Counted from the first letter of the stretch, positions 23,220 to 33,165 are shown. The stretch is DNA of 64,000 bases from Dendrophyllia cribrosa (GCA_024195265.1 JAJLRJ010000014.1:26329181-26393180), one strand, 5' to 3'. Notes: generated from the sequence alone by a model not told the origin. Program-made: numbers and translations.

Positions 23220-23842
23220 AAAGGGACATTGTCATCGTGTTTTAGCTTGCTTTATTATTTTTAAATCTAAGAAAAAATCGCCAATGAAGCGATGAACGCA
23301 AAGTGAAATATGAACCAAAACGACAAAAATAACGACTAAAAGATCCTTTGACAGCCTGTTACGAAATCAAAATTGACGAACTATAATCCACTTCCGTTAG
23401 TTGGCCAGACCGCGGTGTTGGTGTTCGAGTGTGCATTTTTTCTCCAAACTACTGCTTCTGTTTTGTTTTATAGAATCCTTTCATTCGATTTAGTTGTGTA
23501 TCACGATTCTCAGATACTTTTGTTTGCTTTTGAGACGTCAATATAAAGTCGTATTGACGTCTTAAAAATCAAGACAATGTTTAATCATGATACAAAACTT
23601 ATTTCGATTTTGAGGCGTCAATACTGCATTATATTGACGGCGTTGGAAGAAAATATATTCCGTATTGGGCTCCGTCCGACTCCGCCCAATACGGAATATA
23701 TTTTCTCCCAACGCCGTCAATATGATGCAGTATTGACGCCACAAAATCGACTTTAGTTTATAATATTTGGTGGCATTTGGCGATATAACATGGAAATTAA
23801 GTAAACACAATTTCGCTATTTCGGCGGGACAGTGTCCCTTTA
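23220..23842. mobile_element. AAAGGGACA-type MITE, copy 3, carrying insertions
   Basis: It starts AAGGGACATTGTC and ends GGCGGGACAGTGTCCCTTTA. The inner 'cctgttacgaaatcaaa', 'ctccaaactactgcttctg' and 'ggtggcatttggcgatataacatgg' blocks match the copy at 54565. A hairpin-rich segment (about 23520-23755) and a short foreign piece (23402-23434) are extra relative to the other copies. Confidence 0.8.
23605..23749. repeat. Foldback with 66-bp arms inside a MITE
   Basis: Arms 23605-23670 and 23684-23749 are nearly perfect inverse copies around a 13-bp loop. A smaller hairpin with 10-bp arms (GACGTCAATA at 23534, inverse at 23552) precedes it and shares the GACGTCAATA/GGCGTCAATA theme. Confidence 0.8.
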
Positions 23843-23990
23843 ATGTTTTGTAAACTTGTCCAACAACTTGCAACAACTTGCTCAACAACAACAACAACTT
23901 GCTAAACAGCAACGAGCTGTGACGTTACCTCTGAGCTCATGATAAAGTTCAATGCATGAGTTATACTTATTTTTAATGTTTTTTTGCTAG

Positions 23991-24360
23991 TGGCCTGGAT
24001 CAAGATGGCATGATGAAGATGAAAGGTCCTGGGCGAGCTATGCTGTTTAGTTATGATGAGCTCCGTTCTCACTTTCCCTACCTCGTTCCTCAACCTCCCG
24101 TCCTACCTGCGCCTCAAGCACCAGTATCAGCGGGATACCTTATGGACGTACATGCGCAAGCGCACTCTCACAATTATGCATATGTACCGCTTCAGACGTA
24201 CCCAGCATACGTTTCGAGAAGTCCTCATCCGCTCACAAGCACATGCACCAGTACGCATGCTCAAAACAGCCCTTTGGCGCTGTGTTCTGAAACGAGCGCT
24301 TTTAAACCTATTTACACGAATCGACTTGCATATAGAGAGAAAATTGGAGAGGAACAATAA
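23991..24360 (+). CDS. SIX1/2-type homeobox transcription factor, exon 2
   Basis: This exon encodes residues 186-308 and the TAA stop, in phase with exon 1 after acceptor TTTTTGCTAG. The segment is not conserved with known domains: it begins GLDQDGMMKMKGPGRAML and continues with a Pro-, Tyr- and Ser-rich tail, as expected for the poorly conserved C-terminal region of SIX proteins. The total of 308 aa is close to SIX1 (284) and SIX2 (291). No canonical AATAAA lies just after the stop. Confidence 0.82.
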
Positions 24361-25568
24361 TTTGAAAGCTTGAAAATGGTACGCCTTTCCTACTCGGCCA
24401 GCTGGTGGCTTCTCAAAGAAACCGTACTTTTTAAATGTCAAACTTTAAAATAATTTCGAAAATGCCTTGTAAACAGACATAATAGGAGAATCTTTTTTAA
24501 TTGCCACAAAAGTACATTATTTCAGAACTTTATTTTTAATGTGTTATAAGCAATACTGACAGCTTTTAACCACAATATTGAGCCGGAGAGTGTGGTGGAA
24601 AAAGAGAAGGAAAGACGTTATTCTCGACGCTTATGACAATTATTTTTGTTTGGTATAAATATATGATGAAGCTTTGGATTAGAATAATACTTGATATAAG
24701 ACTCCGTGTTTGTAATTGTAATTGCATTTCTTCGATGTTCCCCACCCCCTTCTCATACACTGAACTGTATTGGGCGTTGTCCAGCCCTAGAAGAGAATAC
24801 GAAAAAAGCAAGTGACACACTCGAACACCTACCCCGCGGTCTGGCCAGTACCTTAGAAGAGAATGAACGTATCACGCCTCAGAGCCTTACATGAACACGG
24901 TCCGAAAGACTTCAAAGCCGAAACTAACTTTACGCAGGGATTCAACAGGAAGCGGTGGAATTATTTTAACAGAAAGTTAAGCAAAATACTAGAGATTGCG
25001 GACGTCTCTGTTATTAAACATATTAAAAAATAATAAATATCATTGACAAAACAGGAAGCAAGTTGTGAAAAATAAATGATAAGAAATATTAAAAGGGGTT
25101 TAAGTTAATGTAAAAAAAAACTTAAAAAAGCCACAAAAATTTCTCATACCAAACGAAGTTCTTTGTAGTCATTTATTATCAGTAAATGACGAACATACAT
25201 GTAACCACTAAAGCAAAAATAAGCATCGCCTCTGATTTGTTAACTTAATGTAGGGTGTGGAGTGGTTTATTGTATCAAGTAAAAAATGTTTTTTGTGAAG
25301 GTTTCGTAAAGCCACAGTGATGTTTATAAATCGCATTCATGGAATAGGCCAAGCTTTAAACTGAAAATTTGAATTTAACCATGTAATAAAAGACAAAAAA
25401 AATAAACAAGATTCGTTGTTATAAAGTAGGAAATTGTCGCTGCCCTATGTACCTGTGAAGATGCATAAACACAATCAACTGTTGTTCTGTACCGTTTTCT
25501 TCTCTTTACTTTTTTACAACAAATGTGAGTTGACGAGTAATGAGAATTGAAACCCTGATAACTTAAGT
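24361..25568. other. SIX 3' flank
   Basis: This is AT-rich sequence likely to include the SIX 3' UTR. A 32-bp piece at 24816-24847 is the inverse of 23402-23434 with two differences. Otherwise nothing is recognised. Confidence 0.4.
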
Positions 25569-25999
25569 CTGGTTTCCATATGATTGTGACCATTGTTGCG
25601 ATCGCTACTGATTGCTGAGTGCAAAAACATCGCGCGTTTTCAGAGCTAAAAGGCTACAACTTGTTCTCGTTAAATTTACCTAATTTTTTTGATAAAATTG
25701 TAGATTTATCCTTCTACCAAAATCAGCCTTTTGATGCTTGAAAACCTACGTCTGATAACTGCGAAATTACAATTTTAGTCAGCCAACTTCACCAAATTCA
25801 AGCCTTTTATCTCTTATTGTGACGCTTTTTTGAGCGCTCACGTTTGAATAACCCGTCATTGTAGCTCATTAATATGCACGAATGTCCGGCCATTCTACCC
25901 GATGAAAAGTTGAGCGATCGTCGCGTTGACCGGTTTCCATATGATCGCTCAATCGCTGAGATTGTTTTTCAGTGATCGTAGCGGTCATATGGAAACCAG
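25569..25999. mobile_element. 431-bp MITE with CTGGTTTCCATATGA ends
   Basis: CTGGTTTCCATATGA at the left is inverted as TCATATGGAAACCAG at the right. A second internal GGTTTCCATATGATCGC copy at about 25930 makes the right part fold on itself. No ORF. Confidence 0.75.
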
Positions 26000-26103
26000 G
26001 CTTTTGGAAATAGAATTCTGAGCTTGTCTGGTGGCGGTAAAATTGCTTCAATAAATTATCTTGTTACTCCGCCGCACCTGGGTACTTGGGACTTAATTCT
26101 TCT

Positions 26104-26343
26104 GGGCCCGGTTGTTCGAAAGCCGATTAACGCTAATCCCGGATTAAAAGTTAACCGAGGATTTCATTTCTCTGATTAAAAATGTTTTCAGAAGGTCATT
26201 TATGGCCAGCAGTGAAGACAAGTAAAAGTCGAAACTGAGGGGCAGAAAACTTTGGAAAATTTTCAATTGTTGAGTTGTTTAACTAGATTCAAAATTGACG
26301 CTAATCCTGACTTAGCTTAATCGTGCTTTGAACAACCCGGCCC
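26104..26343. mobile_element. 240-bp MITE with GGGCCCGGTTGTTCGAAAG ends
   Basis: The left end GGGCCCGGTTGTTCGAAAG is inverted as CTTTGAACAACCCGGCCC at the right. ATTAACGCTAATCC-type subterminal repeats occur at both ends. Confidence 0.75.
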
Positions 26344-26754
26344 TGATTCTTAACTTAACTTATCTAAAATGGAATCCAAAATAAGATATCGTCGTTTATT
26401 TATTTATATATAACACTTCCGGTCAATTTATACAAAAACAATTTTAAAAAAAACAGCAGGAGTTTGACTCACAGAAGAGTAAAATTTCCCCACCTTTCAT
26501 ATTATGGAAATTTTAGTTTCAATAACGAAATAAAATACCGATCCTTCTGAATATACATCAGTTAATGTCAGTATATTTTTTGACAGAGTCGAACCTGGAG
26601 TCAGTCGTGGAAAGTGGCTGTAATCTTTATGTTCGTGACTAAAACGAAAGCTTTTAAGCAATTATTCCCTCCTTGTGGTGCTGTTAATTTTTCCCAACTG
26701 CGAATTTTGGTTAAATTTAACAAATTTGTACAGTGGGTGTTTCATGATAAGGTT

Positions 26755-26960
26755 TAACCCTTTTCAATTATAATTAAAGACATGTGATGTAGTTATAACT
26801 TTTGAGTCTGTCGACGAAATCGTACGGTGCGACCATTCAAATGAAACCTAGTCGGCAGGACTTGCATGGTACCATTTGTTTTTCAATATTTTACCAAATG
26901 AAATTTGGGATTTTTCTTGAATTTTGATGTTTGGCAAAAACTTGAGAGTTAGAGGGTTAA
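26755..26960. mobile_element. CACTCCC-type TIR element upstream of the TMED gene
   Basis: It holds 'taacttttgagtctgtcgacgaaatc', 'gcgaccattcaaatgaaacc', 'catggtaccatttgtttttcaatattttac' and ends 'gagttagagggttaa'. It lies about 230 bp before the TMED start codon, so it may overlap that promoter. Confidence 0.7.
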
Positions 26961-27190
26961 ATCTCTTCTCTCGGTCATGGTGCCAGCGCGTGTGGTCACA
27001 AAGCGCCACGTGGATTAAGCCTTTTACATGCAAATTTCTAACAAACAATAATTTTGAATATAAATTTACTGTAACATGTGTGATCTTGTATAAACGAGCA
27101 GTCTACGGCCGTTTTGAGAGCAAAATATCCTGCTCTTTATGACAAGATTGCGCTGAAAAGCCTGTGGTGAAATTATTTGTTCTTTGAAGC

Positions 27191-27817
27191 GTGAACATGT
27201 TCTACCGCTTGATCGTAATTTTCGCTTTGTGTTTATTCCCGACACCAGCAAATGGCCGCCATTTGCAATTTCAACTGAGCGGCTTTGAATGTTTTTACGA
27301 AGACCTGGCGGAAAATATGGAATGTTCTTTGGAATACGCGCCAATTACAGGAGCGGATCCCCGGATTGATGTTTACATCGAAGACCCCGACGGCAGCATA
27401 GTCTACAGAGAAGAAAAGAAAGACTATGATCTACACAAATTTACCACCGCAAAGAACGGAACGTACACCATCTGTTTCAGTAATGTGTTCGAATTCTCCA
27501 TCGGTGAAAATCTTGTTTACTTCGATTTAGTTAAAGGGAACGAGGATGAGTTGGGATACGAAGGTATAACCGGGACCCAGACAGCCTTGACGCATTTTGA
27601 GAAATCCTTCTTCAATATCCACGAGAATTTCAACTTGATTGAGAAGTACCAGAATTATTACAGACTCAGAGAGGCGAACGGCCGTTTGGCTGCTGAGTAC
27701 ATTTTTCAGCGTGTTCAGTGGTGGTCAATTGGACAGTCTGTTGTCATCATTTCTGTGGGCATTATTCAAGTTTTTATTTTACGTAGATTTTTCACTGTTT
27801 CAAAAGAGGAATTGTAA
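27191..27817 (+). CDS. p24/TMED family cargo receptor
   Basis: This 208-aa protein has the complete p24 layout. A signal peptide occupies residues 1-20 (ending PTPANG). The GOLD domain follows, with the family ECFYEDL motif and a conserved cysteine pair (C32 and C93 in TICFSN). A membrane-proximal coiled segment contains EKYQNYYRLREANGRLAAEY. One transmembrane helix runs from about residue 175 to 197, and the short cytosolic tail RRFFTVSKEEL keeps the diphenylalanine COPII signal but lacks a C-terminal KK retrieval signal. TMED proteins shuttle between ER and Golgi in COPI/COPII vesicles as cargo receptors. The THFE...YRLREA segment suggests the gamma (TMED1/3/5/7) subfamily. It is uninterrupted by introns, unlike the vertebrate genes, so it may be a retrocopy or a naturally intronless locus. 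N87 is a likely glycosylation site. Confidence 0.92.
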   Translation: MNMFYRLIVIFALCLFPTPANGRHLQFQLSGFECFYEDLAENMECSLEYAPITGADPRIDVYIEDPDGSIVYREEKKDYDLHKFTTAKNGTYTICFSNVFEFSIGENLVYFDLVKGNEDELGYEGITGTQTALTHFEKSFFNIHENFNLIEKYQNYYRLREANGRLAAEYIFQRVQWWSIGQSVVIISVGIIQVFILRRFFTVSKEEL

Positions 27818-28142
27818 GCGTGACTTTTCAATATACATTGCTTTGGGATTATATTATTTTTATTATTTTTTCTTTTTCTGTTTTAAAAAAACATGAACGC
27901 TTTTTTACCGGCCTTTTCATCCGAGCTTTGTGTCAAATGAAAGTGTGAAAACTTAAATTAACACGTACTTGAGTATGCCGGTGAAACAAGTAATGACCAA
28001 GCCTTACACATAATTAGTTTACTTGGCAAAGGGATATTATCAAATTTTTGAAGACTGGTAAAATTTTGATTTGCATTAATTTATTCAGAGTTATTTATCA
28101 CAGACTTTGCCAAAATAAATTGGCTATTGGTAAAGTTCTTGT

Positions 28143-28282
28143 AGAGTGATTTTCTGAGACCGTGAAACAGTTTCTAGTAAATAGTGTATAATAGTCAAAT
28201 ACACAAAAGAAAATGCTGAAAATAAGATCTACTAACCTCTATTAGTGTACTAACTATTTCACGGTTTGAGGAAAATCACTCT
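28143..28282. mobile_element. 140-bp MITE, GAGTGATTTTC family, copy A
   Basis: TAGAGTGATTTTCTGAGACC at the left is inverted as GGTTTGAGGAAAATCACTCTA at the right. TA at each edge could be a mariner-type target duplication. Confidence 0.8.
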
Positions 28283-28329
28283 ATCATTTACAGTAAGTTA
28301 TTTTAGTTTTTAAATCTTGATAATATACT

Positions 28330-28765
28330 TAGAGTGATTTTTCTTAGACCGTGAAACAGTGTAGCAATTAATCAAAATTAGTAAAAACTAAACAAAAGAA
28401 AACAATGGAATTAGTGGCTAATAGAGCAGTTTTCAATTGAGTGTCGAAAGTAATTACACAATTGCTTTGGTTTTGCATTGCTACGCCTTGTGATTGGCTA
28501 AAAAATCTCGCGCCACTTTCTCGACCAATCAGAAGTAAAACCAAAACCAATCGTGACTTGCTCGCACGCGTTTTCCCGCGCTTGGCGCCGACGACATGTA
28601 ATTGCTTCGAGCTCTGATTGGTTCATTGGATTGTTTACGACTGCTGTGTTTGGTCAGAGTAATTACTTTGGTTTTGGTTTTACGATACTCAATTGAAAAC
28701 TGCTCTAGTGCTTACTAGTGTCTACTAGCTTAGTAGCTATTTCTCGGTTAAAGAAAATCACTCAG
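28330..28765. mobile_element. GAGTGATTTTC-family MITE, copy B, interrupted
   Basis: Left TAGAGTGATTTTTCTTAGACC and right GGTTAAAGAAAATCACTCAG are the same TIRs as copy A. A 276-bp element of another family sits in the middle. Confidence 0.75.
28432..28707. mobile_element. 276-bp MITE, GCAGTTTTCAATTGA family, nested
   Basis: TAGAGCAGTTTTCAATTGAG is inverted as CTCAATTGAAAACTGCTCTA. The interior has 'gattggct', 'ctcgcgcca' and 'cgcacgcgttttcccgcgcttggc' blocks. A related copy in reverse orientation is at 62324-62590. Confidence 0.85.
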
Positions 28766-28806
28766 CTATCGTGGTATAGTACCTGTAGGTTACACGATCT
28801 GATTTA

Positions 28807-29119
28807 TAGAGTGATTTTTTTCAGACCGTGAAACAGTATCTAGCAATTATTCAAAATTAGCCAAACTTACTAAAACCTAAACAAAAGAAAACAATAGAAT
28901 CAGTGCCTAATAGATTGATTTTACTTAACCCGTGAAATAGTTAGTAGAATAGTACGCACTATTAGACTATAATTCCATTGTTTTCTTTTGTTTAATTTGG
29001 ACTGTCACACACTAATTGTTACATAGTGTTTCACGGATTAAGTAAAATCACTCTAGTGCCTACTAGTTTCTACTAGTATAGCTTAGTAACTATTTCACGG
29101 TTTGAAGAAAATCACTCTA
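28807..29119. mobile_element. GAGTGATTTTC-family MITE, copy C, interrupted
   Basis: It has the same TIRs as copies A and B. Its interior 'ctaaacaaaagaaaacaat.gaat' matches copy B, and it is interrupted by a further member of the same family. Confidence 0.8.
28911..29055. mobile_element. 145-bp family member nested in copy C
   Basis: TAGATTGATTTTACTTAACC and GGATTAAGTAAAATCACTCTA are variant TIRs of the same family. It inserted into an older relative. Confidence 0.8.
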
Positions 29120-29732
29120 GCAGGAATAATTACTCAGTGTAAGAAATGTTTCCTATTCTTGGCTTGTACTTACGTCATGTCATGTCATATCAAAATTCAG
29201 AAGCATTAAAAAACAGATTTCGATTCCAAAATATTTATGGAATTGTAGAGAGTTTAAAACAACACATCTGGGCCAAATTTTGAAGCGCCAGAGCATTTCG
29301 TTCAAGAGTTATAGGCGAAGGAGTATTAGACATTTTTAGTGAAAATGTACGGAGCGGCCATCTGGTACACCAACATGGCAGCCAAAACTTCAAAGTCATA
29401 ATTACGTAATAAACTCATCACAAAAGATTGGATTCACTATAAGTTATATCAAATCGGCTTATAAACATCTATAATGCAAAAATAACTTTCAACTGGTTCA
29501 ATTTTGTTTATTTTCACGGCTTATCTGAAATAGCGTGACGAATTGCTTGACACATTTAAAACCTTTACAAATCGGAAGCAAAACATCGTTAAAACCTGAA
29601 ACGTTTTGTGAAGGATTGTAACACTGGTATCTACATGCCATGTTAGAAACAGCTTTGCAGGATGCAAAGTTTAGATTTTTTGAATTTTTATGACGTCATG
29701 TGCAAGCCAATAATTTGGTGGTGCTTTGGTGT
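29120..29732. other. No feature recognised
   Basis: This is AT-rich sequence between MITE clusters. No ORF or repeat boundary can be supported. Confidence 0.4.
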
Positions 29733-30010
29733 TAGAATAGCGTTCCGCCCAGATTCTAAAAATAGAAAACTCGCGCAGCATCATGGGATTGAAATGCGTA
29801 CAAACATTCAAGAACTATGCAGGAAGCTACGAAAAAAGCAGATGCTACGAAGCACTGTTCTTGGGTACAACTCGACAATTATCCTCAACATGTACAGGAA
29901 TCGCAAAAACTGGTGTTTCCGAGGCAGCCATTTTGAAATATTTGTCCGCATTTCGATCCCACAATGCAATGCTGCCAAATATGACGTCACCTGGGCGGAA
30001 TGCTATTAGA
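29733..30010. mobile_element. 278-bp MITE with TAGAATAGCGTTCCGCCCAG end
   Basis: The left TAGAATAGCGTTCCGCCCAG is inverted, imperfectly, as CTGGGCGGAATGCTATTAGA. 'atcatgggattgaaatgcg' near the left also has an inverse 'gcatttcgatcccacaatgc' near the right. Overlapping ORFs on both strands are by-products. Confidence 0.75.
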
Positions 30011-30047
30011 GATAATCCTTTTAATCTCAGGGTCAAACCTTTAATAG

Positions 30048-30150
30048 CCTGTCGTTTGTGATCGTCCGGGTGAGTGTAGTTCTGAAAAGAACTGTTGTTG
30101 TTGATATTGACTGACGTTTCGACAACCTGAGCGGAAGTCATCTTTAGCCA
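30048..30150 (-). repeat. Probable Penelope-like terminal remnant
   Basis: Read on the minus strand it has 'gatgacttccgctcagg', 'ttgtcgaaacgtcagtcaa' and 'tcaacaacaacagtt'. The GTCGAAACGTCAGT part resembles the end of the hammerhead-like motif at 16049-16063. A MTSAQVVETSV peptide is readable here; I regard it as repeat-derived. Confidence 0.4.
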
Positions 30151-30154
30151 TATG

Positions 30155-30370
30155 TAGTTCTACTTTAACTTTTGAGTCTGTGTGTGGAATCCTACCTTTT
30201 GACCATTCGAATCACAGGCAGCCAATCTCAAAGCGTGACGTGAGCTTGGGCTGCCTGTGTTCGAATTTAAGCTTTTTGGCAGTACTTTCCCATGGTGTTA
30301 TTTGATTTTCAGTATTTGACAAAATGATATTTTTCATGAATTGTGATTTTATGCACTCTTGGGAGTAAAT
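30155..30370. mobile_element. CACTCCC-type element with a nested mini-element
   Basis: 'ctttaacttttgagtctgtgtg', 'ttttgaccattcgaat' and 'gcactcttgggag' identify the family. It is split by the 47-bp insert at 30213-30259. Confidence 0.7.
30213..30259. mobile_element. 47-bp miniature TIR element with 7-bp TSD
   Basis: CACAGGCAGCC at the left and GGCTGCCTGTG at the right are perfect 11-bp TIRs. TTCGAAT directly repeats on either side (30206-30212 and 30260-30266). Other copies of the host element read straight through this point, giving the empty site. Confidence 0.75.
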
Positions 30371-30925
30371 ATATATGTATGTTTGTCGTAAGCTCCTTGT
30401 AAGTTGTTTTTTGTACATACATGTACGACAAAGAGTTTAGGGTGTCGGATAGGAAGGGAATGCAATAAAGAAGTATATCTTATTCAAGCACATTTGTGGC
30501 ACAATGTGGTCATATTAAAAAAAAAGTAGCAATAAACTGATCAACAGGAATTAAGGAAATAATCAGTTTAATTTATTTTTTTCATTTTGTCACTGAAAGA
30601 AATGTAAAGACTGAACCACTTAGGACAAATATCAGTGACTTCAATAATTACATGTATTGCTGTTAAGCAAACATGCGATAATAATAAAGGGAGTACACAT
30701 CTTCTTGGATGTGGTTTTGATGCAAGAGAACGTATGTTTTGTTACAAGGACGACGTCTTTACTCTTTTATGTTCCATGTTGGTTTATTAACAGGATGTTT
30801 ATTCATTTACAGACTGTTCTTTTTTAAGGGAATGATAAACTATTTCCTTTATAAAATGTCCCATGATTTGCGCGCGCTCAGGTAACGTATGCTGTGTGCA
30901 TTATTAAAGAAATAAAAAACGCGCC
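30371..30925. other. No feature recognised
   Basis: AT-rich sequence with no supported gene or repeat. Confidence 0.4.
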
Positions 30926-30926
30926 G

Positions 30927-31073
30927 AGTGCATTATTGAGTTATATAAGCACGCGGGAATTTTTAAGAACACGAGAGAAGTACAGAGAAGCACGAGCCAA
31001 AGGCGAGTGCTTCTCGCACTTCTCGAGTGTTCTTAAAAATTCCCAAGTGCTTATATAACTCAACAATGCACGA
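30927..31073. repeat. Foldback with ~67-bp arms
   Basis: The left arm, containing TTGAGTTATATAAGCAC and GGGAATTTTTAAGAACAC, is inverted from 31007 to 31073 with scattered mismatches around a loop of about 13 bp. It is probably a MITE or a hairpin-RNA source. Confidence 0.75.
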
Positions 31074-31419
31074 GGAACAAGTGCGCGCATTTCCTTGAGC
31101 ATTTTATAACGAGTTATAAGAGACTCGGTCTGACCAATCATAGTGCACGCATTTCTTTGAGCATTTTATAATATTTCCAACTGTGTCGCGAAGGTAGTCT
31201 AAGGCAATGATTACCATTTTATTACTTTAATTTCTCCCACTACAATTTCTCCCTTTATCTATATTTCCGTTAGATAAGTTGGCTCGTGTTTTCAACTCAC
31301 GATTGCCCTTTTGGTTATGAATAAAATCTAGGTAATAAATTATCACATCTAATTAAAAAGTTTCTCCTACATCGGTTACCAATAGAGCGGCTTTTTTCTA
31401 TATAATTTCAGGCCTTAAG

Positions 31420-31800
31420 AGGGGGGGGCGGGGGCGGTCTTAGGGAAATGGTCAAAACTATTGTACTCGGACAGGACCCACCGTTTTACCGAAAGACTGG
31501 TGGTCTTTTTATGTACCCCCTCTCCCCCACCTAAAAAGATGGTGTTTTGTTGGTATAGCTACCATTCTATCAGGAGTAGAAACTGAGAGAAAGATTAAAA
31601 TCTTCCTGTGCCGTTTTAATAGCAATGCAAGCTTCATGCACAAAGAATATTTAAGTCTCATCTCCAATTTTTAAGCCAAAAAATTTAGTCCATTACACTC
31701 ATCAGATAAGTGGTAACTTGCATAACCTTCCTACCCCTACACAAGGTGGGTCCTCGTCAAATATACTTGTTATGACCACTTCCCTTAATAGAGAGGAGGA
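31420..31800. mobile_element. G-rich TIR element
   Basis: 'tagggaaatggtcaaaac' to 'acaggacccacc' near the left is inverted as 'ggtgggtcctcgtc' to 'gaccacttcccttaata' near the right. Boundaries are approximate. Confidence 0.5.
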
Positions 31801-32024
31801 CGTATTTTAAATTATAACATTTAACGGCGGGAACTTATATCAATTCTTTTAGACCACTTACTACAAAGGAAAAAATGGTGTGTGTATCACCGATTTGCAG
31901 CTATAACATCACTTGTACCCTAATATAATTCAAATCTGCAAAAGACCGCAAACGATAATGCTGTAAACGATACGTAGGATCTACGAAAGACCTAATCAGC
32001 CAGAAAATGAACAAACATAACCGA

Positions 32025-32206
32025 CAAACTGCAAGGCTGATCTGACTACGTAAAAAAGTAGACTTTGCGAGACGCCAATTCGACAGAAACCGATAAAGCA
32101 GAGCGAAACAGCTGTCCGCGGTTGCTACCCTGCTTTATCGGTTTCTGTCGTATTGGCGTCTCGCATAGTCTACTTTTTTACGTAGCCAGATCAGCCTTGC
32201 AGTTTG
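32025..32206. repeat. Foldback with 76-bp arms
   Basis: The arm starting CAAACTGCAAGGCTGATCTG (32025-32100) is inverted at 32131-32206 with only a few mismatches around a 30-bp loop. Its length and purity suggest recent origin. Confidence 0.85.
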
Positions 32207-32560
32207 CCTAATATAATGTAGTTCAGGTCACTGAAAGGCGTCCAAGTTTCCCCCAAAACTGGCTGAAAGATATTTACTTTGGTCTGAAAAAAGAATTATT
32301 TTACTGCCGTTTTTTATTATGTTGGAACACACTTTATAAGTGACATTTTTCACTCAATTGCTTATAGAGTTTTCTACTAAACGAGTTACGTTTACGTTTA
32401 TTCTCAACTACGCTGGATTTTCATCACTGATCGTTTCTTCAAACCAGGATTTGCTATCATTGCCATGAATACATCCCTTTGTCAGTCTACTTAGTACAAA
32501 AAGGCCTTTAAGGTTTAGCTGCGTCTTAGTTGCCTGTAAATATAAACCAAATAAATTTAC
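32207..32560. other. No feature recognised
   Basis: Nothing supported besides AT-rich sequence. Confidence 0.4.
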
Positions 32561-32561
32561 A

Positions 32562-32735
32562 AGGTTAACCTTTCATTCCCAAAAGAGACTAAAATCAAGT
32601 AAAATCTAAATTCAAGAAAAACGTTTTTGAAAAACTAACGAAAAAACAATAGCATCAAAAGATAGTTCCGATGAAGAGCTTTTAATTAAATGGTCACACC
32701 CCTATAAGATTTTATCCACTGCCCAGTGATTACAT
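32562..32735 (-). repeat. CACTCCC-type element, diverged
   Basis: 'ggttaacctttcattcccaaaag', 'ttcaagaaaaacg', 'cttttaattaaatggtcacacc' and 'gattttatccact' are diverged family landmarks in reverse orientation. Confidence 0.5.
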
Positions 32736-32837
32736 AATTTGATCATTCGAGCTATTCAGTTGTACGTTCCTGTGGCGCCGATTATTATTCTGTATAACGT
32801 GAATTCAACGTTCAGTTGAGTCTGCTAGGATGAAATC

Positions 32838-33010
32838 CTAAGGTGTTTGAAAGCTGGGGCACACGAGCCATAGTACAAGTGGTCCACACGGCCGGAGCTT
32901 AACCCGGTTTCTGTAGCATGAAGTAACTAGGAATATTGCCACTACCCCCTGGATGGGAAGCTAGTCCATCGCAGGGTTACCCCCAGCATTTTGTCGCCGG
33001 TACCCATTTA
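32838..33010 (+). mobile_element. SINE-like element, uninterrupted
   Basis: It shares GGGTTACCCCCAGCATTTTG and GGTACCCATTTATACACCT with the minus strand of 1141-1690 and lacks the 345-bp insertion found there. It lies just beyond the poly(A) signal of the ankyrin gene. Confidence 0.65.
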
Positions 33011-33093
33011 TACACCTGACTGGAAAAAAAAACAATGTGAAGCAAACTTTCTTTCTCGAGCCAAAGACTTTCATTTACAAGGTCCGTATACGC

Positions 33094-33099
33094 TTTATT
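33094..33099 (-). terminator. AATAAA poly(A) signal of the myotrophin-like gene
   Basis: TTTATT on + reads AATAAA on the minus strand, 67 bp after the stop codon. This is a normal distance for a short 3' UTR. Confidence 0.6.
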
Positions 33100-33165
33100 T
33101 TAGGACCACACCTGTAGAATACACTGTATTGCGTTTTTTATCTACCATGCCATTCATACCTCAAG

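Larger units (their letters stand above)
19833..23990 (+). other. SIX gene intron (4,158 bp)
   Basis: It begins GTGAGT and ends TTTTTTTGCTAG. Two exon-1 bases (GG) plus one exon-2 base (T) restore a glycine codon, so the phases match. It contains CACTCCC-type fragments (about 19858-20150), a nested MITE pair (20959-21332), a short duplication (22759-22905) and an AAAGGGACA-type MITE (23220-23842). It may also hold enhancers, but none can be named. Confidence 0.8.

Noticed and set aside
24053..24441. Overlapping ORFs in other frames over SIX exon 2
   Set aside because: Only the frame of 23991-24360 joins exon 1 in phase and has a plausible SIX C-terminal tail.
29845..30141. 98-codon minus-strand ORF beginning MTSAQVVETSV
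   Set aside because: It covers a TIR element and a Penelope-like remnant; the peptide looks repeat-derived.
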